From Pinirhizobacter soli (GTDB taxonomy: Bacteria; Pseudomonadota; Gammaproteobacteria; Xanthomonadales; Rhodanobacteraceae): a stretch of DNA of 64,000 bases. The notes beneath the pieces are model-generated. The model was not told the origin of the DNA, made no database searches, and saw nothing but the letters and a program-made list of their open reading frames with translations. The translations under genes and the position numbers were made by a program. This document shows, piece after piece, positions 25,267 through 37,548 of the stretch (its first letter is position 1; each line of letters begins with the position of its first letter). The stretch is taken from the NCBI RefSeq assembly GCF_015905305.1, contig NZ_JADZLQ010000002.1, forward strand, positions 620,001 through 684,000. Reading direction: 5' to 3'.

Positions 25267-25518
25267 CGTGAACCTCACCGTTTGGCGAGAGCGGGCGGGG
25301 CGCCGCGGCGGCGGCTCCGTGCGAAGGCGAAGGGCTTCGGTCGGATCAGGCCCGCAGGGGGCCGGCCATGGATGGCCGGCCGTTTTCGCTGAGCCAGGAT
25401 GGCGAATCGAAAACCCCCGGCCGAAGCCCGTCCCGATGGGGCGCAGCCCCGAGGGTCGCCGCAGCAGGAGCCGCCGCCGCGGCGCCCCGCCCGCTCTCGC
25501 CAAACGGTGAGGTTCACG
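25267..25518 (-). repeat. Large palindromic repeat element, copy 2, with 52-bp perfect terminal inverted repeats
   Basis: Bases 25267-25318 are the exact reverse complement of 25467-25518, checked base by base. The 148-bp centre contains the same core as copy 1 in opposite orientation: GCCGGCCGTTTTCGC (25375-25389), the hairpin GGCCGGCCAT-GG-ATGGCCGGCC (25362-25383), GGCCCGCAGGGGGCCGGC (25349-25366) and TCGAAAACCC (25407-25416). The right arm ends 11 bp before the stop of the convergent PhzF gene. It could extrude as a cruciform or form a very long RNA hairpin. No transposase is present, so MITE-like at most. Confidence 0.85.
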
Positions 25519-25529
25519 ACCGCGCGGCC

Positions 25530-26360
25530 TCACGGCAACGTAAGGCCGCCTTCGATGCAGGTCACGACGTCGCCGCCTACCCAGATGTCGTTGCCTTCCT
25601 GCTGGACGTGTACGCGGCCGGCGCGGCCCAGCACCGTGCCCTGGCTTGCCACGTAGCGCGACGGCGCCATGTCGGCGCCGATCAGCCATTGTGCGATGCC
25701 TGCATTGAGGCTGCCGGTGACCGGATCTTCCGGCATGCCGTCGCCGGGGATGAAGGCGCGGACTTCGAAGTCCGCCTCGCCACCCCAACGTGCCACGATG
25801 CCGAGCTTCATGCCGAGGATCTTGCCCAGGTCCGGGCGGATATCCAGCAGGGTCTCACGGTCCCTCACCAGCACGGCGGACCAGCCGGGGCCGTTGTCCA
25901 CCCACTGGTGGCCGATGACGTCGTCCGGTTCCAGGCCCAGGCCATCGACGATGCGTTCGACGAGGTCGTCCTCGAGTGGGCCTGAGCGCAACAGCGGCGG
26001 CGCGGCGAAAGCCAGCCGCTTGCTGTCGCGGCGGATGCGCACGAGCCCTGCTTCGCATTCCTGGACAACCTGCTCGCCACGGGGGACGCCGCCGGCTTCA
26101 AGCCACGCGTGGCAGCTGCCCAGGGTGGGATGGCCGGCGAAGGGGAGCTCCCTCATCGTGGTGAAGATACGCACGCGATAGTCCGCCGCGGGATGGGTCG
26201 GGGCGAGCAGGAACGTGGTTTCGCTAAGGTTGGTCCACCGGGCGAAATCCGCCATGCGCGCGTCGGACCAGTCGTCCGCGCCATGCACAACCGCCAGTGG
26301 ATTGCCCTTCAGTGGCTCGGCCGAGAAGACGTCGACCTGCCGGAAACGGTAATTCGTCAT
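25530..26360 (-). CDS. PhzF family isomerase/epimerase-like protein
   Basis: 276 residues, PhzF/diaminopimelate-epimerase fold with two similar halves. Seen: N-terminal FRQVDVFSAEPLKGNPLAVV, the catalytic Glu in LSETTF (about residue 46), RELPFAGHPTLGSCHAWL, and PVTGSLNAGIAQWL in the second half. PhzF in pseudomonads isomerises a phenazine precursor, but most family members outside phenazine clusters have unknown substrates and no phenazine genes are here. The start is the ATG at 26360; the open frame extends upstream but the family alignment starts at MTNYRF. Confidence 0.9.
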   Translation of the reverse strand: MTNYRFRQVDVFSAEPLKGNPLAVVHGADDWSDARMADFARWTNLSETTFLLAPTHPAADYRVRIFTTMRELPFAGHPTLGSCHAWLEAGGVPRGEQVVQECEAGLVRIRRDSKRLAFAAPPLLRSGPLEDDLVERIVDGLGLEPDDVIGHQWVDNGPGWSAVLVRDRETLLDIRPDLGKILGMKLGIVARWGGEADFEVRAFIPGDGMPEDPVTGSLNAGIAQWLIGADMAPSRYVASQGTVLGRAGRVHVQQEGNDIWVGGDVVTCIEGGLTLP

Positions 26361-26537
26361 CAGCCAAGCATATCGGGTTTCTTGTCCGTCGCATGTCCGC
26401 CGGGGGTGTCCGCGGACATCCGAGCAAGCTCGGGCCGTCACGCCAAGTAAATGATCCGGAAAGGGAATTCTGCCGCGGGTAACGATGGCACGGCGCTTGC
26501 CTCGCATGGCTTGTCCTTATCCGGAACCCAAGCCTCC

Positions 26538-27893
26538 ATGCGGATCAAACTGCTGCCTCTCATCCTCGGCTCCCTGCTGGTCGCGCCCGTTGCGCATGGC
26601 GAAGACCTGATGGATGCGTTCCGCCAGGCCATCGCCAACGACCCGGTGCTGGCCACGTCCAACGCCACCCGGCTTGCCGTGGCCGAAGGCGTGCCCCAGG
26701 CACGCTCGGCGCTGTTGCCGCAGCTTTCGGCGGGGCTGGATATCAACCAGGTGCATGGCGGCTCCGGCGGCACCACCATCGTCAATGGCAACTCGGTCAA
26801 CACTGGCGCCGGCCACACGCGCCAGCGCGACTTCACCGCGCAGCTTGATCAATCCGTGATCGACCTCTCCCGCATCGCCAACCTCCGCGCCGCGCAGTCC
26901 ACGCGCGACTCGCAGGACGAAGTGGATCGCGCCGCCCTGCAAAACCTGTACATCCGCGTCACCAATGCCTACTTCAACGTTCTGGTGGCGCAGGAGCAGC
27001 TTGAAGTGGACAAGTCCTACGAGGACGCCTACAAAAAGGAATTCGAACAATCGAGCGAGCGCTTCAAGGACGGCCTGGCGATGGCAGCGGACGTTACCCA
27101 GTCGCAGGCCTACTACAACTTCATCAAGTCGCAACGCATCAGCGCGATGGACGCGCTCAAGGACTCAAAGCGCGCGCTCGAACAGATCACCGGCCAGGAA
27201 ACACAGACCCTGAAAACCCTGCGCGAGGACATCCCCATGCAGGGTCCGACGCCGGCTGATGCCAAGGCTTGGGTGGATGCCGCGATGGAAACCAATCCGA
27301 CGATCCTGGCCGCACGCTACACGGTCAAGGCCGACGAGCATAAGGTCAGCGCCGCCCGCGCCGGCCACCTGCCCACGCTGTCGCTGGGGCTCGGTTACAA
27401 CAAATTCGGTACCTGGTCGAACGTCAACCAGGGCGACACCGGCCAGATCGGTCCCGGTTACGGCCCGGGCACCACCACCGTGGGGCTTACGCTAAGCGTC
27501 CCGGTGTTCAGCGGCGGCCTGACCCAATCCCAGGTGCACCAGGCGATCTACCAGCGCGATGCCGATCAAGGCGTGCTGGAAAGCCAGCGCCGCCAGGCCG
27601 CGCGCGATGCCAACAACTTCTACAACCAGGTAGTGGACGGCATCGAACAGGTAAGCAGTGCCAAGCTGTCGGTGGATGCGGCGAAGAAGTCGCTCGAATC
27701 CATGCGCGCGGGCAACGACATCGGCACGCAGAGCCTGACCAACGTGGTGGTGGCGATCCAGGTGCTGGCCGAGGCGCAAAGCGAATACACCCTGGTGCGC
27801 CACCAGTTCGTGCTGAACAAGCTGCTGCTCAAGCAGGCGGCAGGCACGATCGACCTGCACGACATCGAGGACGTCAACCGCCTGTTGCAGTAG
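26538..27893 (+). CDS. TolC family outer-membrane efflux protein
   Basis: 451-residue outer-membrane channel-tunnel subunit used by type I secretion and RND/ABC efflux. Signal peptide residues 1-18 (cleavage after AHG). Two OEP repeats follow: EDLMDAFRQAIANDPVLATSNATRLAVAEG at the start of the mature protein, and ILAARYTVKADEHKVSAARAG at the start of the second half. GLTLSVPVFSGGLTQSQVHQA is the typical second beta-strand region. Starts at the ATG 26538. No cognate inner-membrane pump genes are adjacent. Its 3' end overlaps the convergent MHYT protein gene by 20 bp. Confidence 0.93.
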   Translation: MRIKLLPLILGSLLVAPVAHGEDLMDAFRQAIANDPVLATSNATRLAVAEGVPQARSALLPQLSAGLDINQVHGGSGGTTIVNGNSVNTGAGHTRQRDFTAQLDQSVIDLSRIANLRAAQSTRDSQDEVDRAALQNLYIRVTNAYFNVLVAQEQLEVDKSYEDAYKKEFEQSSERFKDGLAMAADVTQSQAYYNFIKSQRISAMDALKDSKRALEQITGQETQTLKTLREDIPMQGPTPADAKAWVDAAMETNPTILAARYTVKADEHKVSAARAGHLPTLSLGLGYNKFGTWSNVNQGDTGQIGPGYGPGTTTVGLTLSVPVFSGGLTQSQVHQAIYQRDADQGVLESQRRQAARDANNFYNQVVDGIEQVSSAKLSVDAAKKSLESMRAGNDIGTQSLTNVVVAIQVLAEAQSEYTLVRHQFVLNKLLLKQAAGTIDLHDIEDVNRLLQ

Positions 27894-29988
27894 GCGTGGG
27901 CGAGACGTTCAGCCGGGGCCGGGCGACTTTGAGGTACTTCTCCTCGAAGGCCGCCGGGGCCAGCGGGTAGGACATGTAGAAGCCCTGCACCTGGTCGCAG
28001 TCGAGCGCGCGCAACTGCTCGGCCTGGTGGAGCGTTTCCACGCCCTCGGCCACCACTTCCATCCCTAAGGTATGGGCCAATGCGATGATCGCCGAGACGA
28101 TCGCCTTCGACTCCACGCTGTCGCTCTCCAGCGAATGGGTGAAAAAGCGATCGATCTTCAGCTGCTTGGCCTGGAATTTCTGCAGGTATGCCAGCGACGA
28201 ATAGCCGGTGCCGAAATCGTCGATGGCGAACTCGAAGCCGCGCTCCTGGAAATCGCGCAGGATCTCCACTGTGCGCTCGGCGTCCTGCATGGCGACGGTT
28301 TCGGTCACCTCGAACATGATCAGCGAGGGTTTGAGGCCCGCATCGGCAACGATCTGCGCGGCCATGTCCACCAGGTCCGGCTGTGATAGCTGCAGCGGCG
28401 ACAGGTTGATCGCCACGCGCATCGGTGCATGGCCCTTGTCCTGCCATTCGCGCATCTGCCGGCAGGTCTCGCGCATCACCCATTCCCCGATGCGGGAAAT
28501 CTGCCCGGTACGCTCGGCCACGCCGATGAATTCCAGGGGAGATACCGAACCGAGCACCGGGTGGGTCCAGCGGGCCAGCGCCTCGGCACCCGTCAGCTTG
28601 CCGCTGGGGCCGTCGTGCTTGGACTGGAAATGCACTGAAAGTGTGCCGTCCTCAGTAGCCGTCTGCAGCCCGCGCTGGATATCGAGCATGCGGATGGAGC
28701 GCTGCTTCATGTCCATCTCGAACACGCGGAAACCGTTGCGGCCGCTTTCCTTGGCGCCGTACATGGCAACATCGGCGTTGGCGATAAGCTCGTCCACCGT
28801 TTCGCCATCGGTCGGGTAGAAGGCGATGCCGATGCTGGGCGTTACCCGCAACGACGTACCGTTGACGGTGAAATTCTCGCGCATACGGGCGATCGCCCGC
28901 TCGGCCACCTGCATGGCGGTATCGCGCGACACCAGGCGCTCGACCACGGCGACGAATTCATCGCCACCCACGCGTGCAAGCGTGCCGCGGCGCAGGCCCG
29001 ACGACAACCGCCCGGCCACCGCGCGAAGCAATTCATCGCCGAAGGAATGGCCCAGGGAATCGTTGATCGCCTTGAAGCCGTCCAGGTCGACGTAGAGCAC
29101 CGCCACTTCGGTGTTCTGCTGGCGCGCTTCCTCGATCGCCTGCTCCAGGCGGCGTCCCAGGGTCACCCGGTTGGGGAGGCTGGTCAGCGGATCGTGCGTG
29201 GCCATGTGCAGCAGGCGGCTGTTGAGCTGGTTGATGGAGCCGGACAACCTTTGCGTGTCGCGATGCAAGCGGCTTTCAAGGTACGAAAGCATCAGCCCCA
29301 CCACCAGGATCGCCGTACTGATCACACCGGCTACCAGGGCCAGCACGTTGGGACTCAAGTCCGACGCCGCGCCGCAGATCGAACCCGGCAGGAAGTTGGC
29401 GGCGGCCATGCCGCTGTAATGCATACCGGCAATGGCAAGCCCCATCACCGATGCGGCGGTGGCGCGCTTGAACACCAACTGGCTCTGGCGGCTGTCCTTC
29501 AGCGCGTGGGCAATACTGATCGCTGCGATCGAGGCACCGATGGCAATCAGTACCGAGGCGCTGAACCAGTAGGGGTCATAGACGATGCCCGGCATCATCA
29601 GCATGCTGGCCATACCGGTGTAGTGCATGCCGGCGATGCCAAGCCCGAGGGCAACCCCGCTCACGGTCAACAGCGGCCATCTCAGGCGCTGTGTGGCCAC
29701 CAGCAGCAACACGAAGTAGGACACCACCACCGCGATCAGCCCCGACGCCGCGGTGAGCTCGAAATCGAAGCCCATGGCGATGGGCATGCGCAGGGCCAGC
29801 ATGCCGATGAAATGCATCGACCAGATGCCCACGCCCAGCGCAAACGCTCCTCCGCATAGCCAGGCCTGCCGGACCAGCGCCGTCCTGACCATGGCAATGC
29901 GGCCGGACAGGTCCAGTGCCGTGTACGAGGCCAGGAAGGCCACGAGCAGGGAACAGCCCACCAGCGCGAGGTTGTAATGTCCAGTCAT
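27874..29988 (-). CDS. MHYT-GGDEF-EAL membrane c-di-GMP protein
   Basis: 704 residues. The N-terminal seven-helix MHYT sensor (1-235) shows three MHYT-like motifs, WSMHFIGM, AGMHYTGM and AGMHYSGM, whose His and Met residues are proposed to bind copper and sense O2, CO or NO. A GGDEF domain (about 260-420) has an intact RVGGDEF but no RxxD inhibitory site. An EAL domain (about 435-690) has GAEALARW, EVTETV, DDFGTGYSSLAYL, KIDRFF, EGVET and QGFYMSYP, all consistent with an active phosphodiesterase. Probably bifunctional, and gated by a gaseous ligand. Similar in layout to Pseudomonas NbdA/MucR. Confidence 0.94.
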   Translation of the reverse strand: MTGHYNLALVGCSLLVAFLASYTALDLSGRIAMVRTALVRQAWLCGGAFALGVGIWSMHFIGMLALRMPIAMGFDFELTAASGLIAVVVSYFVLLLVATQRLRWPLLTVSGVALGLGIAGMHYTGMASMLMMPGIVYDPYWFSASVLIAIGASIAAISIAHALKDSRQSQLVFKRATAASVMGLAIAGMHYSGMAAANFLPGSICGAASDLSPNVLALVAGVISTAILVVGLMLSYLESRLHRDTQRLSGSINQLNSRLLHMATHDPLTSLPNRVTLGRRLEQAIEEARQQNTEVAVLYVDLDGFKAINDSLGHSFGDELLRAVAGRLSSGLRRGTLARVGGDEFVAVVERLVSRDTAMQVAERAIARMRENFTVNGTSLRVTPSIGIAFYPTDGETVDELIANADVAMYGAKESGRNGFRVFEMDMKQRSIRMLDIQRGLQTATEDGTLSVHFQSKHDGPSGKLTGAEALARWTHPVLGSVSPLEFIGVAERTGQISRIGEWVMRETCRQMREWQDKGHAPMRVAINLSPLQLSQPDLVDMAAQIVADAGLKPSLIMFEVTETVAMQDAERTVEILRDFQERGFEFAIDDFGTGYSSLAYLQKFQAKQLKIDRFFTHSLESDSVESKAIVSAIIALAHTLGMEVVAEGVETLHQAEQLRALDCDQVQGFYMSYPLAPAAFEEKYLKVARPRLNVSPTPTATGG

Positions 29989-30054
29989 GAAGAATTTCGC
30001 GGCCTGCCAAGGGGCAGCCCCATCCGTGATGATAACGGCTCACATCAAGAATTC

Positions 30055-30085
30055 TTGAATCCTGGGCGCCAAGCGGCTGTATAAT
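30055..30085 (+). promoter_or_regulatory. Sigma-70-like promoter of the glycine riboswitch / gcvP
   Basis: Consensus -10 TATAAT at 30080-30085. The best -35 is TTGAAT at 30055-30060, but the 19-bp spacing is longer than optimal. The predicted start near 30092 lies right before the first riboswitch aptamer. Confidence 0.6.
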
Positions 30086-30097
30086 CTTCGGCCATGG

Positions 30098-30272
30098 CGC
30101 GGTGGGAGAAGCGGTCCTAAGGATCGCTGCCGAAGGCGCAACGCCCGTAATCGCTCAGGCTCCCATACCACCGAACCGTTGCAACACTCTGGAGAGACCG
30201 GTCAAACCCGGCGCCGAAGGTGCACGAAGCCGCTTTGAGGCTTCCAAACTCTCAGGCAAAAGGACAGAGGGG
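30098..30272 (+). ncRNA. Tandem glycine riboswitch controlling gcvP
   Basis: Two glycine aptamers in series. The first (about 30100-30173) closes with CGGTGG/CCACCG and has GGGAGA, GCCGAAGGCGCAAC and GCTCAGGC. The second (about 30187-30269) closes with CTCTG/CAGAG and has GGAGAGACC, GCCGAAGGTGCACGAAG and CTCAGGCAAAAGGACAGAGG, the hallmark of this RNA class. Glycine binding normally turns the gene on. It lies 50 bp before gcvP. Confidence 0.95.
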
Positions 30273-30321
30273 CGCCCCACGTGCCGGCACGGCACGACTG
30301 CCCTATGCCCTGAGAAACCCC

Positions 30322-33213
<2,892 letters not shown>

Positions 33214-33248
33214 GACCAGGACGTTTGAAAACCTGAACGTTGCTTGAG

Positions 33249-33277
33249 GAAAACGCCGCGAAAGCGGCGTTTTCTTT
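33249..33277. terminator. Strong bidirectional terminator after gcvP
   Basis: GAAAACGCCGC (33249-33259), loop GAAA, GCGGCGTTTTC (33264-33274), then TTT. The A-run on the left and T-run on the right let it serve both gcvP and the convergent racemase gene. Confidence 0.9.
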
Positions 33278-33290
33278 ACGTCGGAATCCG

Positions 33291-33986
33291 TCAGTTCGCC
33301 AGCGCCAGTTCCACCGCCGCGTTCGCGTGCAACCCGGCCGTGTCGAACAACGGCGTCGTCACATGTTCCGGTTGCACGAGAAGCATCAACTCCGTGCAGC
33401 CAAGGATGATGCCTTGTGCGCCTCGTTCCACCAGTTGATCGATCACTCGCAACACCACCTCGCGCGAGTTCTCGCTAATCACGCCATGGCATAGCTCATC
33501 GTAGATCAACGCATGCACCGCATCGCGCCCGGCAGCACCGGGAACGATCGCCTCGATCCCGTGCTTCTCCCGCAAGCGATCGATGTAGAACGGACGCTCC
33601 ATCGTGAAGCGCGTGCCAAGCAGGCCCACGCGGGTGATGCCAGCCGTCTTCAGGGCTTGCGCTGTCGGATCGACGATATGGATGAAAGGAATGCGCAGCG
33701 CTTCCTCGATCGCGCCGGCCACCTCGTGCATCGTATTCGTGCACAACAGTACGAAGTCCGCGCCGGCGGCCTGGACCTGCCCCGCCGCCTGCGCCAGCAA
33801 CTGACCGGCGGCGTCCCAGCGACCTTCCTGTTGCATGCGCACGATGTCGTCGAAGCAGACGGTCACCATCACGCTACGTGCGTTGTTGTGCCCGCCCAGG
33901 CGCTCCTTCATGCCCTGGTTCACCAGGCGGTAGTACTCCGCCGAGGATTCATGGCTCATGCCGCCGATCAGGCCGATGGTCTTCAT
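33291..33986 (-). CDS. Aspartate/glutamate racemase family protein
   Basis: 231 residues, PLP-independent amino-acid racemase fold of the YgeA/aspartate racemase type. Two catalytic cysteines are present, in LCTNTMH (about residue 81) and ILGCTELMLL (about 193), so an active two-base mechanism is expected. N-terminal MKTIGLIGGMSHESSAEYYR is typical. The start is the ATG at 33986; the longer open frame up to 34073 crosses the purA terminator. Substrate D/L-Asp or Glu cannot be settled from sequence. It sits downstream of purA but is separated from it by a terminator. Confidence 0.9.
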   Translation of the reverse strand: MKTIGLIGGMSHESSAEYYRLVNQGMKERLGGHNNARSVMVTVCFDDIVRMQQEGRWDAAGQLLAQAAGQVQAAGADFVLLCTNTMHEVAGAIEEALRIPFIHIVDPTAQALKTAGITRVGLLGTRFTMERPFYIDRLREKHGIEAIVPGAAGRDAVHALIYDELCHGVISENSREVVLRVIDQLVERGAQGIILGCTELMLLVQPEHVTTPLFDTAGLHANAAVELALAN

Positions 33987-34056
33987 GCGCGAATTCTGCG
34001 TGGGAGGGTCCCCAGCATCATTCCACGATCTGGTATTTCGGTTGCTAAACCCGTCG

Positions 34057-34087
34057 AAAAAAAGGGCCCGCAAGAGGGCCCTTTTTT
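34057..34087 (-). terminator. Rho-independent terminator of purA
   Basis: On the minus strand: AAAAAAGGGCCC, loop TCTTGC, GGGCCC followed by seven T (the A-run at 34057-34063). It lies 20 bp after the purA stop and before the racemase start. Confidence 0.9.
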
Positions 34088-34106
34088 CAGACGCGAGGTG
34101 ATGGCC

Positions 34107-35474
<1,368 letters not shown>

Positions 35475-36344
35475 TCAGCGCGCCTTGGCTCCGCCATCAT
35501 TGAAGTACCGCAGGAAATCCGACTCCGGCTTCAGCACCAGCACGCCTTTGCCGTCCAGGAACGAGGTGCGGTAGGCCTGCAGGCTACGGTAGAAATCGAA
35601 GAAGTCCGGATCCTGTCCGTAGGATTGCGCATAGATGGCGGCCGCCTGGGCGTCGCCATCGCCACGCACCGTGGCGGCCTCGCGTCCGGCGTCAGCCAGC
35701 AGCACCGCCTTCTGGCGATCGGCATCGGCACGGATTCGCTCGCCCGCTTCCTTGCCGCGCGAGCGCAGATCCTGCGCCAGCTGCTGGCGCTCGGCGCGCA
35801 TGCGCTTGTATACCGAATCGCTTACCTCATCGGGCAGTTCAATGCGCTTGATGCGCACGTCCACCACTTCGATGCCCAGGCTGCGTCGTGCCGCGGCGTC
35901 GGTCTGGCCGCGCACGCGGTTGGTGATGTCATCGCGGCCATTGGCCACCACCGCCTGCAGCGGACGGGAATTGAACTCGAAGCGCAGGGCATCCTTGACG
36001 ATCGGAATCAGGCGTTGTGCGGCCTGCAGCTGCTCGCCGGCCGTGGCGCGGTAATAGGCCGCGTTGTCGGCGATCCGCCACTTCACGTAGAAATCGACGT
36101 TGATGCTTTTCTTCTCGGAGGTGAAATAGCGCTCCGGCTGGGCATCGAGATTCAGGATGCGGTTGTCCAGCAACACCACCTGCTGCACCACGGGCAGCTT
36201 GAAGTGGAGGCCGGGGTTGTAGTCGGCACGGATGATGCGGCCGAACTGGAGCAGCAGGGCGCTCTGGCCTTCGCTGACGACAAAGGCGCTGTTCAGGCCC
36301 AGCAGGACCACCAGCAGGCCGACGAAACCGTAAACGATTTTCAT
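35475..36344 (-). CDS. hflC: HflC, subunit of the FtsH modulator complex
   Basis: 289-residue SPFH/prohibitin protein anchored by an N-terminal TM helix (residues 5-24) with a large periplasmic domain. With HflK it forms the cage around the FtsH protease and regulates membrane-protein degradation. Seen: FVVSEGQSALLLQFGRI, LDNRILNLDAQPERYFTSEKK, and the coiled-coil GKEAGERIRADADRQKAVLLADA near 195-220. The start codon overlaps the hflK stop by 4 bp (ATGA), so translation is coupled. Confidence 0.96.
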   Translation of the reverse strand: MKIVYGFVGLLVVLLGLNSAFVVSEGQSALLLQFGRIIRADYNPGLHFKLPVVQQVVLLDNRILNLDAQPERYFTSEKKSINVDFYVKWRIADNAAYYRATAGEQLQAAQRLIPIVKDALRFEFNSRPLQAVVANGRDDITNRVRGQTDAAARRSLGIEVVDVRIKRIELPDEVSDSVYKRMRAERQQLAQDLRSRGKEAGERIRADADRQKAVLLADAGREAATVRGDGDAQAAAIYAQSYGQDPDFFDFYRSLQAYRTSFLDGKGVLVLKPESDFLRYFNDGGAKAR

Positions 36345-37465
36345 GGCTTGGCCTCCTGCGCGGGATTGGTGTCCACGGCGCCGGCCGCCGACTGCACCAC
36401 GCCCGTCAACGACCGCGCCGGGGCACGCTCGGACGGCAGGTTGATGATGTTCTTGCCGTTGCTGCCATCCACTACCTTGGCGTTGTTGGCCATCACCTGC
36501 TCCATGGTTTCAAGGTACAGGCGGCGACGCGTGACGCCAGGCGCGGCCCGGTATTCCTTCAACAACTGGTTGAACTGCGTGGTATCGCCGGTGGCCCGGG
36601 CGACGCGCTCGGCGAGATAGCCTTGGGCCAGCGCTGCCACGCGCGCGCCCTGGGCGCGGGCGTCGGGCAGCACGCTATTGGCGTAGGTGCGGGCCTCGTT
36701 TTCGCTGCGCTGCTTGTCTTCACGCGCGGCGTTGACGTCATCGAAGGCGTCCTTCACCTCCGCCGGCGGTGCCACGTTCTGGAAGCTGATGTCGTTGACC
36801 ACCAGGCCCGAGTTGTAGCTGTCGAGGGTTTTCTGCAACGCCGAGCGGATCTGCTGCTGCAGGGTTTCACGCGTCTTCGGCTCGATCACGGCAGCGGCCG
36901 GAGCGGCAACCGTGCCGGCGGCGGCGGGTAGGTCGCCCGGGCTGGTCAGGATGTTGTCCATGTCGTTGGCACCGACCACCGAGCGCACGGCGGCTTCGGC
37001 GGCCAGGCGCAGCGTATCGGGCGGCGGCTCGCCCAGCGAGAACAGGAACTTGCGTGCGTCGGAGACCTGGAACTGGACGTTGAAGTCCACCGTGATGATG
37101 TTTTCGTCACTGGTGAGCATGCGGGCGTTGACCGACACCGACTGCACCTGGGTGGTCTGCACGCGGGTGACCGTCTCGAACGGCCGCGGAAGCTTCAGGT
37201 GGAAGCCCGGGGCGAGCATTCGCGAAAACTCGCCGAATCGCAGCACCACGCCTACTTCGCGCGCGCCGACGATGACGTAACTGGACAGCAGTAGCCAGGC
37301 CAACAGGATGGCCAGCACCACGGTGACGATACCGCCACTGTTCCCCAACCGGCCGAAGCGCGATTTGAGGCTCTTGATCAAGCCATCGATGTCGGTCTTG
37401 CGACCGCTGGCCCGCTGGCGGTTCCAGGGATCCTTCTGGCCGTTGCCGGGTTCGTTCCATGCCAT
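36341..37465 (-). CDS. hflK: HflK, subunit of the FtsH modulator complex
   Basis: 374-residue SPFH protein, partner of HflC. A Gly/Asn/Gln-rich cytoplasmic N-terminus (MAWNEPGNGQKDPW) precedes a TM helix near 48-68 (TVVLAILLAWLLLSSYVIV). The band-7 domain begins with GAREVGVVLRFGEFSRMLAPGFHLKLP. A longer C-terminus than HflC is typical; here it is rich in Ala/Pro (AAGAVDTNPAQEAKP). I start at the ATG at 37465; an in-frame ATG at 37474 and a frame open to 37537 are less likely. Overlaps hflC by 4 bp. Confidence 0.95.
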   Translation of the reverse strand: MAWNEPGNGQKDPWNRQRASGRKTDIDGLIKSLKSRFGRLGNSGGIVTVVLAILLAWLLLSSYVIVGAREVGVVLRFGEFSRMLAPGFHLKLPRPFETVTRVQTTQVQSVSVNARMLTSDENIITVDFNVQFQVSDARKFLFSLGEPPPDTLRLAAEAAVRSVVGANDMDNILTSPGDLPAAAGTVAAPAAAVIEPKTRETLQQQIRSALQKTLDSYNSGLVVNDISFQNVAPPAEVKDAFDDVNAAREDKQRSENEARTYANSVLPDARAQGARVAALAQGYLAERVARATGDTTQFNQLLKEYRAAPGVTRRRLYLETMEQVMANNAKVVDGSNGKNIINLPSERAPARSLTGVVQSAAGAVDTNPAQEAKP

Positions 37466-37548
37466 GGGCGGCATACTCCATTTTAAGAACGCAAACGGGG
37501 TCAATCTTACCAGATAAGACGGGCACTTGGCCCACACTGGCGGGGATT

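Larger units (their letters stand above)
24868..25529. other. Repeat-filled intergenic region
   Basis: 662 bp between the H-NS-like gene and the end of the PhzF-like gene. It is almost wholly made of the two palindromic elements. The 128 bp between them (25139-25266) show no gene, promoter or repeat that I can support. Confidence 0.7.

Noticed and set aside
30220-30321. Longer gcvP start at 30220
   Set aside because: These codons fall in the second glycine aptamer and expression platform; GcvP similarity begins at 30322.
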